DNA from: Streptomyces marispadix
GTDB lineage: Bacteria; Actinomycetota; Actinomycetes; Streptomycetales; Streptomycetaceae
Direction of reading: 5' to 3'
DNA length: 64,000 bases
NCBI RefSeq assembly: GCF_022524345.1
Contig: NZ_JAKWJU010000002.1
Span: forward strand, 1,860,001 to 1,924,000
Shown: positions 16,212-24,912 of the stretch, in pieces
Position numbering within the stretch: position 1 is the stretch's first letter
Layout: the number at the start of each line of letters is the position of its first letter
The notes under the pieces: model-generated
The model's input: only the letters and a program-made list of their open reading frames with translations
Database searches by the model: none
Told to the model about the DNA's origin: nothing
Made by a program: the position numbers and the translations under genes

Positions 16212-17675
16212 TCAGTGGTGGAAGGCCGTCGCCACCGAGGCCGGGCGCCGCAACGGGCCGCTCTGGGCACGCAGTTCCGGCAGCAGCGCCCTGAGATCCT
16301 CCATGAAGAGGTCGGCGAGGTCCGCCGTGAAGCCGTTGCGGCACACGATCCGCAGCACGGACAGATCCTCCCGGTTCGGCGGGAAGACGTAGGCCGGGAC
16401 CAGCCAGCCCCGCTCGCGCAGCCGCCGTGAGACGTCGAAGACGTCGAAGCTCGACACGTCTGGCCAGGTCGTGAAGGCGAAGACCGGGAGCTGGTCGCCG
16501 CGGGTGAGCAGGCGGAAGTCGCCCGTCTCCCCGATCCGCCCGGCCAGCGACCGGGCCACGTCGCGTGCCGTCTGCTGTACGGCGCGGAAGCCCTGGCGGC
16601 CCAGCCGCAGGAAGGTGTAGTACTGCGCGGCGACCTGCGCGCCGGGCCGGGAGAAGTTCAGCGCGAAGGTGGGCATGTCCCCGCCGAGGTAGTTCACGCG
16701 GAAGACCAGCTCCTCCGGAAGCGCCTCCGGCGAGCGCCACAGCGCCCAGCCGACGCCGGGGTAGACCAGGCCGTACTTGTGGCCGGAGGTGTTGATCGAG
16801 GCGACGCGCGGCAGCCTGAAGTCCCACAGCAGTTCCTGGTCGAGGAAGGGCGCGATCATCGCGCCGGACGCGCCGTCCACATGCACGGGCACATCGACGC
16901 CCGTGCGCTCCTGAAGACCGTCGAGCGCCTCGCACACCTCCGCGACCGGCTCGTACGACCCGTCGAAGGTGGAGCCGAGTACGGCCACGACGCCGATGGT
17001 GTTCTCGTCGCACAGCTCCGCGGCGGCCTGAGGGTCGAGGTGGAACCGCTCGCCCTCCATGGGGACCTGACGGGCCTCCACCTCCCAGAAGTTGCAGAAC
17101 TTCTCCCAGCACACCTGGACGTTGGAGCCCATCACCAGGTTGGGCCGGGCCGCCGAGGGATAGCGGTCGCCCACGCGCCGGACCCAGCGGCGCTTGAGGG
17201 CCATGCCCGTGAGCATGCACGCCTCGCTGGAGCCGGTGGTGGAGCATCCGACGGCCGACGAGGGGTCCGGGGCGTTCCACAGGTCGGCGAGCATCGCCAC
17301 GCAGCGCCGCTCCAGCTCGGCGGTGCGCGGGTACTCGTCCTTGTCGACCATGTTCTTGTCACGGCACAGGGCCATCAGCTCGCCCGCCTGCGGCTCCATC
17401 CACGTCGTGACGAAAGTGGCCAGGTTCAGGCGGGAGTTGCCGTCCAGCATCAGCTCGTCCTGCACGAGCTGACGGGCGGCCTCCGGTGCCATGGGGCTGT
17501 CGGGCAGCCGGTGGGAGGGCGGCTCCGTGGTCATTCCGCTCACGGGGTCCGCCTCGCCGTAGAAGGGATTGACGGAGACCGCGCGTGGTTCGGTACGGGA
17601 CCGGGCGCCGTCGCCGTCGCCGCCGCCGGTGCCCGTGTGGGCGCCCGTGCCGGTCCGGCCCTTGTGCAGCGACAT
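16212..17675 (-). CDS. gadB: Glutamate decarboxylase
   Basis: The 487-residue PLP enzyme converts glutamate to GABA and CO2, consuming a proton. The PLP lysine is K300 in INTSGHKYG, with GCSTTGSSEA for phosphate binding and HVDGASGA for the ring-contacting Asp. The GadA/GadB-specific opening NPFYGEAD...LDGNSRLNLATFVTTWMEP is present. The first 34 residues are a Gly/Thr/Asp-rich tail not needed for the fold. ATG at 17675 has GGGAGG eight bases upstream. No glutamate/GABA antiporter is adjacent, so a full acid-resistance cassette is not seen here; a role in glutamate use is as likely. Confidence 0.95.
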   Translation of the reverse strand: MSLHKGRTGTGAHTGTGGGDGDGARSRTEPRAVSVNPFYGEADPVSGMTTEPPSHRLPDSPMAPEAARQLVQDELMLDGNSRLNLATFVTTWMEPQAGELMALCRDKNMVDKDEYPRTAELERRCVAMLADLWNAPDPSSAVGCSTTGSSEACMLTGMALKRRWVRRVGDRYPSAARPNLVMGSNVQVCWEKFCNFWEVEARQVPMEGERFHLDPQAAAELCDENTIGVVAVLGSTFDGSYEPVAEVCEALDGLQERTGVDVPVHVDGASGAMIAPFLDQELLWDFRLPRVASINTSGHKYGLVYPGVGWALWRSPEALPEELVFRVNYLGGDMPTFALNFSRPGAQVAAQYYTFLRLGRQGFRAVQQTARDVARSLAGRIGETGDFRLLTRGDQLPVFAFTTWPDVSSFDVFDVSRRLRERGWLVPAYVFPPNREDLSVLRIVCRNGFTADLADLFMEDLRALLPELRAQSGPLRRPASVATAFHH

Positions 17676-17888
17676 CGTCAGTGCCTCCCAGGCGGCGGTC
17701 GTGTATACCCTTCAGCTTCTGCCGCGAACCTACGGGCACCCGGCCCCCGCTGCCCGCGGGGCTGCGCCGGTCGGGGGCCGCCACCGCCGGGCACGCGCCG
17801 ACACCCCGTACGGCCGCCGGCGGTGCGGCACTTCGATACCGGGCCCGACGAGTTCGAGGCCGCCGAGGGTGCGCGCCCGCCCGTGGCG

Positions 17889-18458
17889 TCAGGACCCGGG
17901 ATACAGCCAGCGCCGCAGCACTCTGCTGAGCCAGGGCATGACGGCGTAAGTGAGCAGCTGAGCGAGGAAGAGGGGGAAGACGGCCGTACGCGCCGGCAGC
18001 GGCCAGGCGAGGAAGTACTCGGCGAAGGCTCCGTCGTAGAGCAGGGCGAACGGATAGACGCCCAGGACCGTGGTCAGCGACATCTTCCATCGAGCCGGAG
18101 GTCTCGCGACCAGACGCGGGACGTCGAACCAGGTCTCCAGTCCCGTCGTGGCCGGCTGTGGCCTGACGCTGCGTCCGAGACCCTTGACCCGCTCCTGCCA
18201 CGCCGCCCTCTCGGGTGAGGCCATCCAGCGCTGAAGGCTCCCGGTGTCCGCGAACCGTACGACCGCGTGGTATCGGCGGCTCTCACCCTCGGGCCGTAGC
18301 CAGGTGACTCCCTGCTGGCCGGGGGAGGCGGCCGCTGCGGCCTCGACGCCGTGCGCCCACTCCTCGAACTCCGCTTCCTTCCCCGGCGTGACCTCCCAGG
18401 TGAAGACCACCGTCACCGCCTCCTGCCGCTGCGGCGCACCGTCGTTCGTCCCTGCCAC
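17889..18458 (-). CDS. ABM-domain protein with C-terminal membrane helices
   Basis: The N-terminal 95 residues form an antibiotic-biosynthesis-monooxygenase-like ferredoxin fold (VTVVFTWEVTPGKEAEFEEW..., HAVVRFADTGSLQRWMASPER). About 80 residues with two to three membrane helices follow (WKMSLTTVLGVYPFALLYD, ARTAVFPLFLAQLLTYAVMPWLSRVL). Such ABM-membrane fusions are found in many bacteria and their role is not known. GTG at 18458 is chosen because GGGGAAG precedes it; TTG at 18491 is the other option. It is divergent from the molybdenum aldehyde oxidoreductase operon and shares the 110-bp AT-richer gap with it, so joint control is possible. Confidence 0.82.
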   Translation of the reverse strand: MAGTNDGAPQRQEAVTVVFTWEVTPGKEAEFEEWAHGVEAAAAASPGQQGVTWLRPEGESRRYHAVVRFADTGSLQRWMASPERAAWQERVKGLGRSVRPQPATTGLETWFDVPRLVARPPARWKMSLTTVLGVYPFALLYDGAFAEYFLAWPLPARTAVFPLFLAQLLTYAVMPWLSRVLRRWLYPGS

Positions 18459-18568
18459 TGGCTTCCCCTGCTGTGCGTCTGGATGCCGCAACGCGGTCTG
18501 GTTTGCACGATATTGCCCTACTATGAGCCCCTTGTAATGATCTTCGTCAGTGCTCTCCGGAGGTGCAC

Positions 18569-19096
18569 ATGTCCGTACGCGGCCCCTCGCTCACCGAGCG
18601 CGGCCCGGGCCTGGAGGAACGCGGCCCCGGACCGGTGCCCGTCACCCTCTCGGTCAACGGGGCCGAGCGCGTCACGGAGATCGAACCCCGGGTCAGCCTG
18701 CTCGACGCACTGCGGGAGCACCTCGATCTGACAGGCCCGAAGAAGGGCTGCGACCTGGGCGCCTGCGGCGCATGCACGGTCTGGGTGGACGGGCGCCGCG
18801 TGCTCGCCTGCCTCACACTTGCGCTGACCTGTGAGGGCCGCGAGGTCACCACGATCGAGGGACTGGCCGGACCGAACGGTGAACTCCACCCCATGCAGAG
18901 GGCGTTCATCGCCGAGGACGCCTTCCAGTGCGGCTACTGCACCCCCGGCCAGATCATGTCCGCGGCGGCATTGACGGCCGAGGGCCACACCGGCGACGAC
19001 GACGAGATCAAGGAATGGATGAGCGGCAACCTCTGCCGCTGCGCCGCCTACCCCCACATCCGGGCGGCCGTACGCGCCGTACGCGACGAGTCCTGA
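18569..19096 (+). CDS. paoA: Aldehyde oxidoreductase, [2Fe-2S] subunit (PaoA-like)
   Basis: This small iron-sulfur subunit has the plant-type cluster motif GCDLGACGACTVWVDG...LACLTLA and the second cluster motif FQCGYCTPGQIMS...GNLCRCAAYPHI, which are diagnostic for the xanthine oxidase family. It passes electrons from the molybdenum centre to FAD. Unlike E. coli PaoA it has no Tat signal; the 25-residue N-terminal tail is Gly/Pro/Glu-rich, so the complex should be cytoplasmic. ATG at 18569 has GGAGG five bases before it. It is the first gene of a three-gene operon. Confidence 0.93.
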   Translation: MSVRGPSLTERGPGLEERGPGPVPVTLSVNGAERVTEIEPRVSLLDALREHLDLTGPKKGCDLGACGACTVWVDGRRVLACLTLALTCEGREVTTIEGLAGPNGELHPMQRAFIAEDAFQCGYCTPGQIMSAAALTAEGHTGDDDEIKEWMSGNLCRCAAYPHIRAAVRAVRDES

Positions 19097-19185
19097 GCGG
19101 ACCGAGCCCGGCAGACGAAGAAAGCCGACGGACCTCCCCCGCACACGAAGCCCCAGCAGACGACCCTGAGAACGGAGCACGTCCC

Positions 19186-20181
19186 GTGCGGCTCATCACC
19201 TACTCCCGCGCCGCCGACGCCGCCGACGCCATCACGGCCGTCAGCGCCGACCCGACGAGCGACTTCCTCGCCGGCGGCACCACCGAGATCGACCTTCTCC
19301 GGCAGAACGTCCTCACACCGCGCCGGCTCGTCGACATCAACGACCTGCCGCTGACCGGCGTGGACGAAGCACCCGACGGCGGCCTGCGCATCGGCGCGCT
19401 CGCCCGCATGAGCGAGGTGGCCGCCTCCCCGCTCGTACGGGAGAGGATTCCGCTCGTCGCCGAGGCCCTGGAGGCGGGAGCGTCGCCACAACTGCGCAAC
19501 ATGGCCTCCATGGGCGGCAATCTGCTCCAGCGGGTGCGCTGCCCCTACTACCGCGACGCCGTCTCCCCCTGCAACAGGCGCGAACCCGGCACCGGGTGCT
19601 CGGCCCTCGAGGGCTTCAGCCGCGGCCACGCCGTGCTCGGTACGAGCGAGCACTGCATCGCCACGCACCCCTCGGACGTGGCGGTGGCACTCGCCGCTCT
19701 CGACGCTCGCGTCCACACCCACGGCACGGACGGTGAACAGGCATACGGCATCGACGACTTCTTCCTGACACCCGGACACACCCCGCACCGCGAGCACCCG
19801 CTGGAGCACGGCGAGCTGATCACCGCGATCGAGGTCCCCTCGGCGCCGGTCGCGCGCCGCTCGGCCTATCTGAAGGTCCGCGACCGCGAGAGCTACGAGT
19901 TCGCGCTCGTCTCGGCGGCCTGCGCGCTCTCCCTGGTGGACGGCACCATCGCGGACGTACGGCTGGCCCTGGGCGGCGTGGCCACCAAGCCCTGGCGCGC
20001 CCACCGCGCCGAAGGCGTCCTGCTCGGAGCGACCGCGGGCCGGGAGAGCTTCGCGGAAGCGGCCCGCATGGAACTGGCCGACGCACGCCCCACCGCTCAC
20101 AACGCCTTCAAGGTCGACCTCGCGCAGCGCGTGATCGTACGCGTCCTCGAAACCCTCACGGCGAACGGGAGAACCTCATGA
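19186..20181 (+). CDS. paoB: Aldehyde oxidoreductase, FAD/[4Fe-4S] subunit (PaoB-like)
   Basis: The 331-residue protein has the FAD-binding motifs FLAGGTTEIDLLRQNV and MASMGGNLLQR. Between about residues 118 and 162 it has four cysteines (RCPYY, PCNRR, GTGCSALEG, SEHCIATHPSD) arranged like the extra [4Fe-4S] site of PaoB and of 4-hydroxybenzoyl-CoA reductase. Plain xanthine dehydrogenases lack this loop, which is why the PaoABC type is preferred. GTG at 19186 has GGAG upstream. The stop overlaps the next start as ATGA. Confidence 0.9.
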   Translation: MRLITYSRAADAADAITAVSADPTSDFLAGGTTEIDLLRQNVLTPRRLVDINDLPLTGVDEAPDGGLRIGALARMSEVAASPLVRERIPLVAEALEAGASPQLRNMASMGGNLLQRVRCPYYRDAVSPCNRREPGTGCSALEGFSRGHAVLGTSEHCIATHPSDVAVALAALDARVHTHGTDGEQAYGIDDFFLTPGHTPHREHPLEHGELITAIEVPSAPVARRSAYLKVRDRESYEFALVSAACALSLVDGTIADVRLALGGVATKPWRAHRAEGVLLGATAGRESFAEAARMELADARPTAHNAFKVDLAQRVIVRVLETLTANGRTS

Positions 20182-22430
20182 CGACGGCGATCGGACAGCC
20201 GCTCGAACGGGTCGACGGACGCCCGAAGGTCACCGGCACGGCGCGCTACTCCACGGAGATCCCGGCCCCCGGCATGGCCTACGCATGCGTCGTCGGCTCA
20301 CGCATCGCCGCGGGCCGCGTCACCGCGATCGACGCGTCCGACGCTTGGGAAGAGCCCGGGGTGCTCGCGGTGCTCACGCACGAGAACCTGCCGAGGATCG
20401 CCGCGCAGCCTCCGCTCGTCCCGTCCCTCTTCGGCGGTCCGGCCCCCGGCGAGACCTTCTTCCCGATGCAGGACGACGCAGTGCACTACGGCGGCCAGCA
20501 CATCGCCCTCGTCGTCGCCGACACCCATGAGCGCGCCCAGCACGCGGCTTCGCTGCTGCGCGTCGAGTACGAGGAGTCCGAGCCGGTCACCACCGTCGAG
20601 CAGGGCCGCGAGCAGTCGTACGAGCCCGAAACGATCTTCGCGGGCTTCCTTCCGGGCCGTACCGCACGCGGCGACGTCGAGGCGGGGTTCGAGAAGGCCG
20701 ACACCGTGGTGGACGCGACCTTCGAATTCGCCGCCAACAACCACAATCCGCTGGAGGCTTCGGGAACCACCGCCGTCTGGGACGGCGACGAACTGCTGCT
20801 CTACGACGGCACGCAGGGAGTCAACGCCACTCAGCTCACGGTGGCGGCGCTACTGGGCATCCCGCTGTCGAAGATCCGCGTCGTCAGCCACTACGTCGGC
20901 GGAAGCTTCGGCTGCAAGGCCATGATCTGGCACCACCCCACGCTCGCGGCGATGGCCGCACGCGCCGTGGGCCGTCCCGTCAAACTGGCCCTCACGCGCG
21001 AGCAGATGTTCACCTCCTGCGGCCACCGGGAGGAGCAGGAGCAGCGGATCACCCTCGGCGCCACCGGCGACGGCCGGCTCACCGCGCTGCGCCATCACAA
21101 GCTCTCCCCCACTTCGCACTTCGACGACTGGGCGGAGCCGTCGCTCAACTCGGCCGCGCAGATGTACGCGTGCCCCAACTACGAGGGCGTCTACCGGCTC
21201 ATCCGCGCGAACACCATGACGCCCACCTTCATGCGCGGCCCCGGGGACTCCTCCGGCATGTTCGCGCTCGAATGCGCCATGGACGAACTCGCGGAGAGGA
21301 CCGGCCTGGACCCGATCGAGCTGCGGCTGCGCAACTTCGCGGACACCGACCCCGTCTCCGGCAATCCCTGGTCCAGCAACGGACTCAAGGAGTGCTACGA
21401 ACGCGGAGCCGCCAGCTTCGGCTGGTACGACCGCGACCCCGAGCCCCGCTCCCGTCGCGAGGGCGACTGGCTGATCGGCACGGGCATGGCCGCGGCCGGC
21501 TATCCGGCGCCTCCGCCCGGTACGCCGCAGCGCGCCAGGGCGCGCATCTACGCGGACGGCAGCGTCGTCGTGCAGGCGGCGACGCCCGAGTTCGGCACCG
21601 GGGTGGCGACCGTGATGGCGCAGGTCGCCGCCGACGCCCTCGGCGTTCCCGTGGAACGCTGCCGCTTCGAGAAGGGCGACACCGACTTCTCCGGCATCGC
21701 GGCGGCCGTCGGTTCGGCGGGCGCGGGGATGATCAGCGCCGCGGTCCACGCCGCGGCGACGGCGCTGCGCGACCAGCTCGTCAGGGACGCCGTAGCCGAC
21801 AGCGGCTCGCCCCTGCACGGCGCGGACCCGGACCGCGTCGTGGTGCGGGACGGCACCATGTTCGCGGGCACGTCGGCGAGCACGTCCGCGGGCACGTCCT
21901 CCGAGCCCTACACGGACCTGCTGCACCGCAACCACCGCCCGGACGCCGAGGCTTCGGGCACATGGAACCCGCCGGGGATGGACACCCCGTACGGGATGCT
22001 CACCTTCGGCGCCCAGTTCGCCGAGGTCGCCGTCGATCCGGAGCTCGGTCTGGTGCGCGTCCGACGCATGACCGGCGCCTTCGCGCCGGGCCGGGTGCTC
22101 AACCCCCGTACGGCGTACAGCCAGCTCATGGGCGGCATGCTCTGGGGCGTCGGGCAGGCGCTGCTGGAGGCCAACCACATGGACCCGCGCACCGGCCGCT
22201 GGGTGGCCGGCAGCCTGGGCGACTACCTGATCTCGGTGAACGCCGACGCCCCCGACGTCACGGTCGAACTCGTCGAGGTCGAGGACCGGATCGTCAATCC
22301 GCTGGGTGTGAAGGGCGTCGGCGAGATCGGGCAGGTCGGTGCGAACGCCGCGATCGCCAACGCCGTCCATCACGCCACGGGACGGCGCTTCCGCAAGCTG
22401 CCGATCACGGTCGAGGACATCATCCGGTGA
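20178..22430 (+). CDS. paoC: Aldehyde oxidoreductase, molybdenum cofactor subunit (PaoC-like)
   Basis: The 750-residue catalytic subunit opens IGQPLERVDGRPKVTGTARYS, has the cofactor-contact stretch YVGGSFGCKAMIWHH and MRGPGDSSGMFA, and ends with GVKGVGEIGQVGANAAIANA, whose Glu is the catalytic base. It hydroxylates the carbonyl carbon of aldehydes, probably aromatic ones if it follows E. coli PaoABC. It overlaps paoB by four bases. No PaoD/XdhC-type maturation chaperone is next to it, so one must be supplied from elsewhere. Its 3' end overlaps the converging membrane-protein gene by 11 bp. Confidence 0.92.
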   Translation: MTTAIGQPLERVDGRPKVTGTARYSTEIPAPGMAYACVVGSRIAAGRVTAIDASDAWEEPGVLAVLTHENLPRIAAQPPLVPSLFGGPAPGETFFPMQDDAVHYGGQHIALVVADTHERAQHAASLLRVEYEESEPVTTVEQGREQSYEPETIFAGFLPGRTARGDVEAGFEKADTVVDATFEFAANNHNPLEASGTTAVWDGDELLLYDGTQGVNATQLTVAALLGIPLSKIRVVSHYVGGSFGCKAMIWHHPTLAAMAARAVGRPVKLALTREQMFTSCGHREEQEQRITLGATGDGRLTALRHHKLSPTSHFDDWAEPSLNSAAQMYACPNYEGVYRLIRANTMTPTFMRGPGDSSGMFALECAMDELAERTGLDPIELRLRNFADTDPVSGNPWSSNGLKECYERGAASFGWYDRDPEPRSRREGDWLIGTGMAAAGYPAPPPGTPQRARARIYADGSVVVQAATPEFGTGVATVMAQVAADALGVPVERCRFEKGDTDFSGIAAAVGSAGAGMISAAVHAAATALRDQLVRDAVADSGSPLHGADPDRVVVRDGTMFAGTSASTSAGTSSEPYTDLLHRNHRPDAEASGTWNPPGMDTPYGMLTFGAQFAEVAVDPELGLVRVRRMTGAFAPGRVLNPRTAYSQLMGGMLWGVGQALLEANHMDPRTGRWVAGSLGDYLISVNADAPDVTVELVEVEDRIVNPLGVKGVGEIGQVGANAAIANAVHHATGRRFRKLPITVEDIIR

Positions 22431-22902
22431 AGCCGCCGGTCTCCGAGAACGGCTCTCCACCGCGCCGCCGCCGACGACGCGTGGTCAGGATCAGCAGCAC
22501 GGTGGAGACCACTGCCACCGCCTGCGCGACGACGGCGACCGTCTTCTCGGAGTACCACTGAGGCTCGTACATATCGGGGAACGGGCCCAGTTCGCCGACG
22601 TCGACGTACAGATAGACCAGCAGCAGTGCCAGCCCGCCCGCCGCTACGACGAAGGCGAAGAGATCCGCGGGCACCCGCCGCCATACGAGGACGAGCAGCG
22701 CGGCAAGCGCCCCGAGCGCCGCCTCCAGCCGGAACAGATCGCCCTGGCTGACGGAGGCGGCGACCTGGTCGTAGCCGGAAGCCAGATCGGCGTGCACGTA
22801 CGCGTTGACGGCGAGACCGGCCGCGGCCAGCACCCGGGCGATGGCCCGCATCAGCCGGTGCGAGGCACGTGCCGGGCGCCGGTGGTCAGTAACCGCCGCC
22901 AC
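22420..22902 (-). CDS. Small membrane protein with four helices
   Basis: No named function is recognised. The 160-residue protein has about four membrane helices (around residues 18-40, 60-80, 85-105 and 118-140) and an Arg-rich end. GTG at 22902 overlaps the 3' end of the upstream lipoprotein gene by 17 bp, implying translational coupling; an internal ATG (MRAIARVL) at 22851 is the other option. Coupling to the secreted-repeat lipoprotein suggests the two act together at the cell envelope. It also overlaps the end of paoC tail to tail. Confidence 0.75.
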   Translation of the reverse strand: MAAVTDHRRPARASHRLMRAIARVLAAAGLAVNAYVHADLASGYDQVAASVSQGDLFRLEAALGALAALLVLVWRRVPADLFAFVVAAGGLALLLVYLYVDVGELGPFPDMYEPQWYSEKTVAVVAQAVAVVSTVLLILTTRRRRRRGGEPFSETGGFTG

Positions 22903-23473
22903 CGCCGCCGTCCTTCGCCTTCTTCTTCACGGCCTTGCCGTCGGGGGCCAGCGCGTACCACTTCGCTCCGAACTGATCGAGTCCCTGGCCGTTGGTCTGC
23001 GAGGACTTCTGGTCGCCCTGGAAGTAGTAGAGGGGGCGTCCCTTGTAGGTGACCTGGGTCTTGCCGTCGTCGCGCCGGGACGTGCCGAGCAGACCCTTCT
23101 TCACGCCGCCGCTCCCCGCGACGGGCTTGCCCTTCACGATCATCGGCGGCCACGCCTGCGCACAGCCGCCCGCGCACGTCGACTTGGGGCCCTTGTCCTT
23201 CTCGAAGAGATAGAGGGTCTTCTCCTGACCGCCCGCGAGCACCTTCCCCAGGTCCGTCGAACGCGCGGTCACCGTCTTGGCCTTCGTGGAGCTCTCCCCG
23301 TGCTCGCTCGGTGTCGAGCCTCCCGAGCCGCCGCCGTCGCCGTCGCCTCCGCATGCGCCGAGTACGAGCAGGGCCGCGGCGACCGCGACGACGGACCGCC
23401 AGCGGAAGCCCAGGCCCGTGCTCCTCACGTCGGTGCCCGTGCTCGTGACGTCCGTCCGGCTGCTGTCACTCAT
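22886..23473 (-). CDS. Secreted-repeat lipoprotein (PF03640)
   Basis: The 195-residue protein has a signal peptide with the lipobox VLGAC near residue 40, a Gly/Ser linker, and two copies of the secreted repeat domain: TLYLFEKDKGPKSTCAGGCAQAWPPM and PLYYFQGDQ...GQGLDQFGAKWYALAPDGK. It ends in a Lys/Gly tail. These lipoproteins are common in Streptomyces envelopes, with no agreed function. ATG at 23473 follows GAGGAGG; an in-frame start at 23692 would cross the likely promoter zone. It is divergent from efeO, though its own promoter does not clearly carry the iron box. Confidence 0.85.
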   Translation of the reverse strand: MSDSSRTDVTSTGTDVRSTGLGFRWRSVVAVAAALLVLGACGGDGDGGGSGGSTPSEHGESSTKAKTVTARSTDLGKVLAGGQEKTLYLFEKDKGPKSTCAGGCAQAWPPMIVKGKPVAGSGGVKKGLLGTSRRDDGKTQVTYKGRPLYYFQGDQKSSQTNGQGLDQFGAKWYALAPDGKAVKKKAKDGGGGGGY

Positions 23474-23631
23474 CGGACCTCGGGCCTCCTCGCTCCGGCT
23501 CAGCTCGCTCCGGCTCTGCTCCTCAACGCCCACTAGAGCCCAGCCGCCGCCGACCGGCCACATCTCAAGGGCCGTTCCGCCTACCGGACCCGCCCGCAGG
23601 AGTGCGCGGCGCCTCGTGCTACCTTCCCGAG

Positions 23632-23650
23632 TTAGGTAAGCCTTGCTTAA
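23632..23650. promoter_or_regulatory. DmdR/IdeR iron box upstream of efeO
   Basis: TTAGGTAAGCCTTGCTTAA is a 19-bp imperfect palindrome that matches the DtxR/IdeR-family consensus TTAGGTTAGGCTAACCTAA at 14 of 19 positions; its own half-sites agree at 7 of 9. It lies 113 bp before efeO. Known DmdR1 sites in Streptomyces repress iron uptake genes when Fe(II) is plentiful, which fits an efe operon. Confidence 0.8.
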
Positions 23651-23684
23651 ATGACCAGCGCCATGTATCACTCGCCCAGTACTT

Positions 23685-23732
23685 CGAAGCACCGCACTCG
23701 AAGCACCGCACTCGAAGTACCTCGAAGCACGT
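23685..23732. repeat. CGAAGCACCGCACT tandem repeat
   Basis: Two exact 14-bp copies (23685-23698 and 23699-23712) are followed by shorter CGAAGTACCT and CGAAGCACGT copies, in the efeO leader between the iron box and the start codon. A 13-base match to the unit recurs at 49892. Confidence 0.75.
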
Positions 23733-23762
23733 GAAATCGCCGTCAGTCACCGGGAGATCAGC

Positions 23763-24902
23763 ATGTCCGCCTCCGTTCGAAGCCGAACTCTCATAGCCGG
23801 CGCGGCAGTTCCTCTGCTGGCCGCCGCCGCTCTGACCGGCTGCGCCGAGAAGCAGAAGCCCGGCGGCGACGGCGGCGTACAGGTCGCGGCGGGCGACTCG
23901 TCCTGCAAGGTCTCGGACACCGAGTTCCCCGCGGGCCACGTACGCCTGCACGTCGAGAACAAGGGCACCAAGGTCACCGAGGTCTACGTATACGCGCCCG
24001 GCGACCGCATCGTCACCGAACGGGAGAACATCGGCCCCGGCACGAAGGCCGAGATCACCACCGAGGTCGAGGCCGGAAAGTACGAGATCGCCTGCAAGCC
24101 CGGCATGAAGGGCGACGGCATCCGCCAGAAGGTGACCGCCACCGGCAAGGGCGCCGCCGAGAAGCGCGACCCGAAACTGGACGCCGCCGTCGCCGAGTAC
24201 CGCACCTATGTGCAGAAGCAGGCCGACGAAACGGTGCCCGCGGCGCAGAAGTTCGCGGACGCCGTCGAGGACGGCGACGTCGAGAAGGCCAAGAAGGAGT
24301 ACGCCGTCTCCCGCGTCGGCTGGGAGCGCACCGAGCCCGTCGCGGAGTCCTTCGGCGACATCGACCCCAAGGTCGACGTACGCGAGGACGGCCTGGAGGA
24401 GGGCCAGAAGTGGACGGGCTGGCACAAGCTGGAGAAGTCCCTGTGGGAGAAGAAGAAGATCTCCGCGGAGGACAAGAAGCTCGCCGGGCGTCTGATGAAG
24501 GACCTCAAGGACTGGCGCGACCGCGTCGGCAAGGCCGAGATCACCCCGACCAGCATGGCCAACGGCGCCAAGGAACTCCTCGACGAGGTGGCCACCGGCA
24601 AGGTCACCGGTGAGGAGGAGCGCTACAGCCACACCGACCTCGTGGACTTCGAGGCCAACGTGGAGGGTGCGAAGAAGGCTTACGAGCTGCTGAAGCCGGT
24701 GACGGCCAAGAAGGACGCGCAGCTCGCGAAGGACCTGGACGAGCAGTTCGCAGCGATCGAGAAGAAGCTGGACGAACACCGGGAGGGTGACGGCTTCGTC
24801 GCGTACGACACCGTGGGCAAGGGCGAACGGAAGAAGCTGTCGAACGCGGTGAACGCGCTGGCCGAACCGCTCTCGCGCCTCGCCGCCTCGGTCGCGTCGT
24901 AA
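23763..24902 (+). CDS. efeO: Iron uptake lipoprotein EfeO (cupredoxin plus M75 domain)
   Basis: The 379-residue lipoprotein has the lipobox AALTGC at about residue 27, an N-terminal cupredoxin-like domain (about 35-130, with SSCKVSDTEFPAGHVRLHVEN and a single CKPGM near its end) and a C-terminal helical M75 domain with the HxxE metal motif in GWHKLEKSLW near residue 221. It binds and hands iron to the EfeU permease at the cell surface. ATG at 23763 has GGGAG seven bases upstream. It opens the efeO-efeB-efeU operon and lies behind an iron box, so expression under iron shortage is expected. Confidence 0.95.
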   Translation: MSASVRSRTLIAGAAVPLLAAAALTGCAEKQKPGGDGGVQVAAGDSSCKVSDTEFPAGHVRLHVENKGTKVTEVYVYAPGDRIVTERENIGPGTKAEITTEVEAGKYEIACKPGMKGDGIRQKVTATGKGAAEKRDPKLDAAVAEYRTYVQKQADETVPAAQKFADAVEDGDVEKAKKEYAVSRVGWERTEPVAESFGDIDPKVDVREDGLEEGQKWTGWHKLEKSLWEKKKISAEDKKLAGRLMKDLKDWRDRVGKAEITPTSMANGAKELLDEVATGKVTGEEERYSHTDLVDFEANVEGAKKAYELLKPVTAKKDAQLAKDLDEQFAAIEKKLDEHREGDGFVAYDTVGKGERKKLSNAVNALAEPLSRLAASVAS

Positions 24903-24912
24903 AGGGGGACCG

